A stretch of DNA of 64,000 nucleotides from Massospora cicadina (taxonomy: Eukaryota; Entomophthoromycota; Entomophthoromycetes; Entomophthorales; Entomophthoraceae), in the NCBI GenBank assembly GCA_022478985.1, contig JAKSZP010014448.1:186001-250000 (forward strand), given 5' to 3'. The position numbers and the translations under genes are program-made. The notes under the pieces are model-generated. The model searched no databases and was not told where the DNA came from. It was given only the letters and a program-made list of their open reading frames with translations. Positions 58,801 to 64,000 of this stretch are shown here, in pieces. How positions within the stretch are numbered: position 1 is the stretch's first letter; every line of letters begins with the position of its first letter.

Positions 58801-60001
58801 GAAAGATGGGATATTACCATTTAATTTATCCCTAATTTCGCTCAACTTGCCAAACCTTTTGTCCGTTTTCTTGAAAAAAACCCTTTCATTTGGGGAGTAG
58901 AGAAAAGAACTTCAAATGAGACTATGAAGGATTTATTGAAAATAAGACTGATTTTATGACATATGGACTATATGAAGCCATTCACCATTTTTACAGATGC
59001 CTTTGAAAGCTTTAGAGGCTATTATTTCTCAAATGGATGATGAAGTCGTCAACCATCCAGGATTTTATTACATCAAGAAGCTTTCAAAGGGTGAGTAAAA
59101 TACAGTGACATAGTGAAAAATGCCTACTTTTCTACTCATAGTGAGAAATCTTCAGCCCTTTATAAATGGCACAGACTTTTCAGTTGTTACAAACCAGGCT
59201 TCATTAAAGTGGCTGCATAACATGAAATATATGACAGGAATACTAGCCCTATGGGCTCTTATACTTCAGTACTATGACATGAACATTGTTATTAAGATGG
59301 AACAAAGCACATTAACATATATGGATTGACCCAATTGCCCCTACTACACCTAGATAATAGCAAAGCTGAACGGTTACACGACCTACTCATGAAGCTGAGC
59401 TCTTGAAAAAAATAAGGATGAACCAGTTCAAAAGATTTTGTAACAACACTCATGAAATACTAAAGTTCTTGGTGTATTTTTATAGAAAAAGTTGAATTTC
59501 CTGGTTACCTTATTTGCGACCTTCAGAATGGGTACCAGCTATAATTATAGCCCACAATACCTTAGGACATGGAGGAGTCAAAAAAATTACAAATGAATCA
59601 AGAATAAAGCTATTGGGAAGCAATATTGGACTCAGTAGTGCAAGTCTTAGATGCCCATATAACTTGTCAGAGACAGATACTGCATAAGGCTAAGTCCAAA
59701 TATAAGCTCATAATCCCTCAGAAGATGTTTCAGCCATCAGTCTAGATGTCATAGGTCCAATTCCCAAATCTACTGGAAAAATTTAATATATATCTTTATA
59801 AGATTGCCCATTTCAAAAAATGGGTTGAAATCATCCTTTCCGCACAGACTGCCAAGGCTACTTCTATTTTCTTGCATCAACATATATTTGCTAGTCATGG
59901 TTGCAAAAGGTATTGCTACGCAATAATGGGAAAACCTTACATTTAAGAATTGTGAGAATTTTAGTAGAGAGCATGGAATTTTAGTATTATTTCATCACCC
60001 T
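55900..60001 (+). pseudogene. Element I pol: protease, RT, RNase H, integrase (first part)
   Basis: A post-protease segment AIGAYSSLPIQVIKLNFSTPAVALD (about 56411-56485) matches D at 30550-30620; the protease triad itself was not recovered. RT: AMDLANGYRQMDLLLEDQ (about 58370-58420), and an intact-looking YLDD box at 58560-58571 (VNVYLDDIKV). RNase H: FTIFTDAFE near 58980 and VVTNQASLKWLHNM at 59180, with Asn where Asp is usual. Integrase: SLDVIGPIPKSTG near 59742 keeps the first Asp, but RNNGK at 59929-59940 has Asn (59932-59934) for the second. The frame is cut by the solo LTR at 60002. Stops are frequent. Confidence 0.72.
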
Positions 60002-61136
60002 TGTAAAAATTTATGGGTGATGATATTTTTGGCCAATAACCTCTATAAACTTATTATCTGCACAGGTTCAGGTCTTGTGCAATTTATCCACTATGTATAC
60101 TAGTTGATATGATCAGTTGATAATAGTATGATAACTATTATCTATAGTTGAATGGAAGTGTTAGATCTCACCCAACTCTTGGCTAGTATTTCCTCTCAAA
60201 ATACTTGAGATGTCTTGAAATAGGGATTCATTCCCTCATACCATATAACCCAATCTTCTTCTAGATTCCTGTTGACAGTTTCTCCAGTTTAACACACAGT
60301 TGGCAGCAATCCATTTGTTTCTCCTTCTTCTCTAAATACCAACTCAGATCCTTATTCTTTTCCTTAAAGAGTCTCCCGGTTATCACACACAGCAATAATA
60401 TCCCAGAGAAAGAATAGAACAAATGGATGCTGATAAAGTTTACTAAGTAAATCTACTATATACTATATGGTAAAAACTACTATATACTCTGTTTTTTATT
60501 ATTAGTGAATTCTAGGGAATGTATAGTGGTTGATTTGGCGCTGAACCCTCGGTTGATACCTCTTTGATGAAATAGCAGCTGCTGCTGTTGAATCGCCCAT
60601 CCTTGTCTCAGAAGTGATGGTCTTCCCCATCCTGGCTAGGATTCCATCATTGGATATCCTTGAGACCTAATTTGGAAAGAGTCAGAAAATATTTCCCTAA
60701 CGTTTTCCTCTCAATCCAAATGAACCAACCATATGTGGCAAGCGACCTGCTTAGGTAATGAGACTTGTTACCCATTAAGGCAGGTCATGAACCAACTGAT
60801 CAATTCACTAGTTGCAGGCGGCAAAACTCACCTCGCAACTTACTCCTTAAATTGATGATCAGTTGATGATGACACCTGACTGATCCTAATCAGTACACAT
60901 GATAGTTAATCAACTATCAGATGCCCCTATTTTGTCATCAACTCTGCCCAACAAGACCTTAAGCATTTGTCCATATTGATCCTCAATGGATCCAACCAGG
61001 CGAATAACCTAAATCCCCCAAACATAGTTAACTGAAATCAGGGTCAACTGATTTCCAATTCACCTCACTTTAGGGAAATATCCCCTAGCGATTCCTGGTA
61101 ATCTAGCTGGCTGAGAATATGGGCAAAATCCCAACA
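60002..61136 (-). mobile_element. Solo LTR of the H family inside element I
   Basis: The 1135-bp sequence reads TGTTGGGATTTTGCCC to AATTTTTACA on the minus strand and aligns with the H LTRs. Shared blocks include GATTACCAGGAAT(C/T)GCTAG and CTCAAGGATATCCAATGATG-type sequence. It is flanked by a perfect 5-bp duplication, ACCCT, at 59997-60001 and 61137-61141. No internal sequence accompanies it, so it results from LTR-LTR recombination. It lacks the 387-bp tract identity that the two H LTRs share and is visibly more diverged. Confidence 0.9.
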
Positions 61137-61141
61137 ACCCT

Positions 61142-61748
61142 TAATCCATCAACTAACAGGAATGTAGAAGGAGAAAATAGAAAGTTTTAAATAAAATGAA
61201 GGATGACTACTACTGATCCATTACACTAGGACCTATATCATCTTAGTGCTTTGATGGCCTACATGATAATATTTAATTACATCTTTAAAATGTCACCATC
61301 AAGACCTTATGTGGAAGAGAACCCGCCATCCTGGCACTGTTAGCCCGCAAAGTTATCAGTGATAATACTGAAGATCCTGATAAAGTTTTAATAAAATTAG
61401 CCTAGAAAACTAAACAACTTTCATTCAGAGGCAATGACAAATATAGCCAAAATAGTTTATAAGAGAAGGCCAAGCATAAATTGCATCTCGCCAACCTTTA
61501 CCCACTTTTTGAGATTTCAGATTTAGTTTTTAAAGCCACAATTGTATATCGCACTAAGGAGGAAAGTTTGTATTCCATCTGGGATAAACCTTAAGCCTTA
61601 ATTCTAGAAATGTAGCTATTATTACTCAACTAAGGCGTTAGAAACTGTAGTAATTATCAACTGCATGCATAGCTGAATCTTACGTTGATATTCCCCTAAC
61701 ATTCTTCTTGAAAAGGTAAAATGTTGGATCACTGATTAATGGACACTA
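61142..61748 (+). other. Element I, remainder of pol and 3' end
   Basis: About 600 bases between the solo LTR and the 3' LTR, where the integrase C-terminus should lie. I see only short broken frames and no motif that can be named. The polypurine tract is not obvious. Confidence 0.4.
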
Positions 61749-62478
61749 TAGAAACATAACCAATTAAAACTATAAGAGAATCGACAGCTAGACCTGAAAA
61801 GGGGGTTAAAGATTACCCATCAATTAACCATATAGAAAAATTAATGTTTGTAAGGATTAACTCGATACTATGAAAATTTCATCAGATTGATTTGAATTCA
61901 ATTTACCCTAAGATAAAATCCTGAGTAGCCAAAGCAAAGGATAATTAAAAAACAGATGATAACTACACTAGGTGACATATGCGGTTATTGATTAAAATTA
62001 TCCTCAAAAGTATAAGAAATTAAAATTTGCTCAATGATCATCCCATATGATAAGTCTCATATAGTTTGTATAAATTTATAATACCTTTTATACATATCAA
62101 ATATATGCTATGAAGCATTTTTATAACTGGATGCATCTTATGACCAAGAGCTTCCCACCCAGATCTCCCTACAGTTAATTCCATTGAATTCTTCCTTAGT
62201 GGGGCTTATATTGTTGTATGTAACATATAAAACCCCAAAATTTATACTAGTAAAGTTATATCATTTTATCTGTATCTTTTTAAAGTATCTTTACTTCAAT
62301 AAATTTCTTTGCTAATATTAAATTAGGAAGGATACTCTAGCTGACGGGACTTAAGAGTGACTTTGCACCCTCAAAAATGAATAAAATATTTATTGTGAGT
62401 TTTAGACTGCTAAAAGTATTGACTTTCAGGCTTCCTGGTAACAGCCCAATTGATCCACAAAAATAAAAGCCCTATACA
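61749..62478 (+). repeat. Element I 3' LTR
   Basis: About 730 bp ending CCTATACA, paired with 51595-52320. It is followed by GGTAT, a near match to the left flank GGTAA. Its left edge is approximate. Confidence 0.7.
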
Positions 62479-62483
62479 GGTAT

Positions 62484-64000
62484 ATAAATTCTAATGTTAA
62501 CCAAAATGACCTTCTGTTTTCCTAGCAGTAAGTACATCTATTTGCTGGCTTACAAAGGTAATCCTGGCTCTGCTTCTGTAATTCTCAGTAGTTGGTTCAT
62601 TCCTTTGTCTTCAGTTTATATCTGACCAGATAAATTGCATGTTCTGTTTGGACTATGCATACTTGAATATCCTATTTTTCTTCTCTTCATCTAGGAATAA
62701 AAGTGGCATCTGGTAGTTGATAAGACTGACTGAACTCTTAGTGTAATAAATATTTCTCCAAAATTGACTATGAACTGCATTAATATGAAGATTTTTAATG
62801 GTCTTTCTCAAGCACCTCAGCTGGGGCAGACAAGACAATGTGGCCAAATTGCAATTTAACGCAGAATAGGTCTCAATTGCTTTGGTTGACTCAGGCTTGT
62901 CAGTTCTGAACTAGGCCTAGTAATTGATGTCCAGAACAAACGTTAATCTCTTCATGAGCTTAGAATATATATTTTTAGCTGGAGCGCTGTTGTCTAGTAC
63001 TGCTATAACTTTTACTTTCTCTATAGTGACTTCCGCTTTTGTAATAATCTAAACATATTATTTTAAGAAAAAATACTGACACTGAATGTCTTTTAAAATC
63101 CTCATAAATCCTCAGGAAGGTGGTACTCTTACAAGCCTCAGGTGACTTGCAATCTTTAATCGAAATCTTCTTTAATGTGATATCCATGGTATTCTTGAAA
63201 TATAAAAATAATTTCAAAGAACTGTGTAAGCTTATATATTGATCCAAGTAAGACTGCTTGGTAGTCTTGAACTTTTCTGGTTAGGTCTGAGGCAGGCGGG
63301 AACAATTAATTTACTTGGAATCTAATGGCATAAGATATTGAATCAACTTGTGAACCAAGGCCCTCATCATAAATTCCTTTGGTGTGGTGTAAGACCCAAT
63401 TGACTGATCCTGAGAACTCCTCTTTAGCTTCATACCTCTTTACTTAACCTAGGGCAGCTTCTCCATAAGTTTTTCTTTCTGAAAGTTGTTGCATACAAAT
63501 TTAATGAAACTTGGGTACTTCGTTCTACTGGATGGTAAGCTTTATGATTAGGGCGGGCATTAAAACTTTAAAGAAACATAAATAACCTTTCTATTAGGGC
63601 GGCGTTGCTGATAATTTCTTATGGTTTTGGTGTCAGTACTAAGTCATGTAAGAGGCTTTATGTTAATCAAGGCCTCATTAATGGACTTCAGAGTTAATGG
63701 GTTTCACAGAGAGAGTCATATGCATCAGGAGTTGTGGGTGTGATTCCAGAAAACTATAAAAGATAAATTTCGTTGTGACTAGGTGTTGAAAAAGACTAAA
63801 ATAGCTTGGGATAAGATGAATATTGAACTCTACTTAAAAGACATTTTAAACTTTAGAAGATGTAAATCAAATTTATCTTAAAATAGACCATTGTCCCTGT
63901 TGCAATTCTGATATGACTGGACAATAATTGTGGGACAGCAGGACAAAATCCGCTGAACATAGTATCAGTTACAATTATTCAAGTGCCTCAAGATGAGGTG
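62484..64000 (-). pseudogene. Element L, right part: gag remnant and protease
   Basis: The minus strand at about 62960-63000 reads VIAVLDNSAPAKNIYSKLMKRL, the form of a retroviral-type protease loop, with Asn-Ser after the catalytic Asp where Ser/Thr-Gly is usual. It lies upstream, in L's reading direction, of the RT at 51000, and the two are separated only by element I. This is the expected gag-pol order. Toward 64000 broken frames such as KEFMMRALVHKLIQYLMPL are probably gag. No LTR of L is seen, so the element continues past the window. Confidence 0.55.

Larger units (their letters stand above)
51595..62478 (+). mobile_element. Element I: Ty3/gypsy retrotransposon inside L, itself carrying three insertions
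   Basis: LTRs at about 51595-52320 and 61749-62478 share many blocks, including CCTGAGTAGC(T/C)AAAGCAAAGGAT, GGAAGGATACTCTAG and GTCAGGCTTC/TTCAGGCTTC. The target duplication is GGTAA (51590-51594) against GGTAT (62479-62483), one mismatch, so the 5' start is approximate. Gag and pol are on the plus strand. Inside it are a SINE (53079-53363), a MITE (54365-54581) and a solo LTR (60002-61136). Removing those gives an element of about 9.2 kb. To its right element L resumes with protease sequence. Confidence 0.78.

Noticed and set aside
1..64000. CRISPR arrays, rRNA genes, bacterial operons, telomeric repeats
   Set aside because: No regularly spaced repeats, no rRNA-like conserved blocks, no ribosome-binding-site-led gene series and no terminal telomeric arrays were seen.

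Overview
The window is a repeat-rich stretch of nuclear DNA from a eukaryote, most likely a filamentous fungus and perhaps a basidiomycete. It contains one convincing intact gene, a six-exon acyl-protein thioesterase with 34-38 nt introns among its five. Nearly everything else is decayed transposable elements: Ty3/gypsy LTR retrotransposons with gag-protease-RT-RNase H-integrase order, non-autonomous LTR elements, solo LTRs, tRNA-derived SINEs and foldback MITEs. I cannot name the species. The fungal call rests on the protein (a GFSQGC motif and fungal-type spacing), the tiny introns and the Ty3-dominated content. It is an inference.

Layout. 1-3000: minus-strand Ty3 element A, cut by the window edge. 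3000-7000: unclassified ORF remnants and an LTR-like promoter block (K). 7000-12820: plus-strand Ty3 element B, full of stops. 13250-14830: collapsed Ty3 remnant C (promoter, gag-like ORF, integrase). 14830-20690: AT-rich DNA with two inverted-repeat elements. 20692-21939: the thioesterase gene on the minus strand. 21940-24709: intergenic DNA with a tRNA-like segment and a SINE. 24710-37144: a four-level nest, F (non-autonomous, minus) > D (full-length Ty3, plus, 27458-36928) > E (non-autonomous, plus, 31996-34545) > N (solo LTR, 32663-33280). F's second LTR also carries a 1.16 kb insertion, G. 37150-64000: a second nest. A minus-strand Ty3 host (L) is split in three by full-length Ty3 elements H (40089-49625) and I (about 51595-62478). 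Element I in turn carries a SINE, a TTAA-flanked MITE and a solo LTR.

Most nest boundaries are supported by target-site duplications read directly: CTCTC (F), GTTAC (D), CCATA/CCAGA (E), TGAGG (N), GCTTG (H), ACCCT (solo LTR in I), and 13 and 15 bp for the two SINEs. Removing H rejoins L's integrase, and removing I places L's protease next to its RT domain. The coding regions are dead. Many stops and several lost catalytic Asp codons look like CpG-to-TpG or CpA changes, as expected if the elements were cytosine-methylated.

I found no rRNA, no CRISPR and no biosynthetic or defence cluster. The unusual points are the depth of nesting, the SINE family, a MITE made of repeated 19-bp palindromes, collagen-like tracts inside Gag, a consensus GC-AG mini-intron, and a 387-bp identical tract inside otherwise diverged LTRs.
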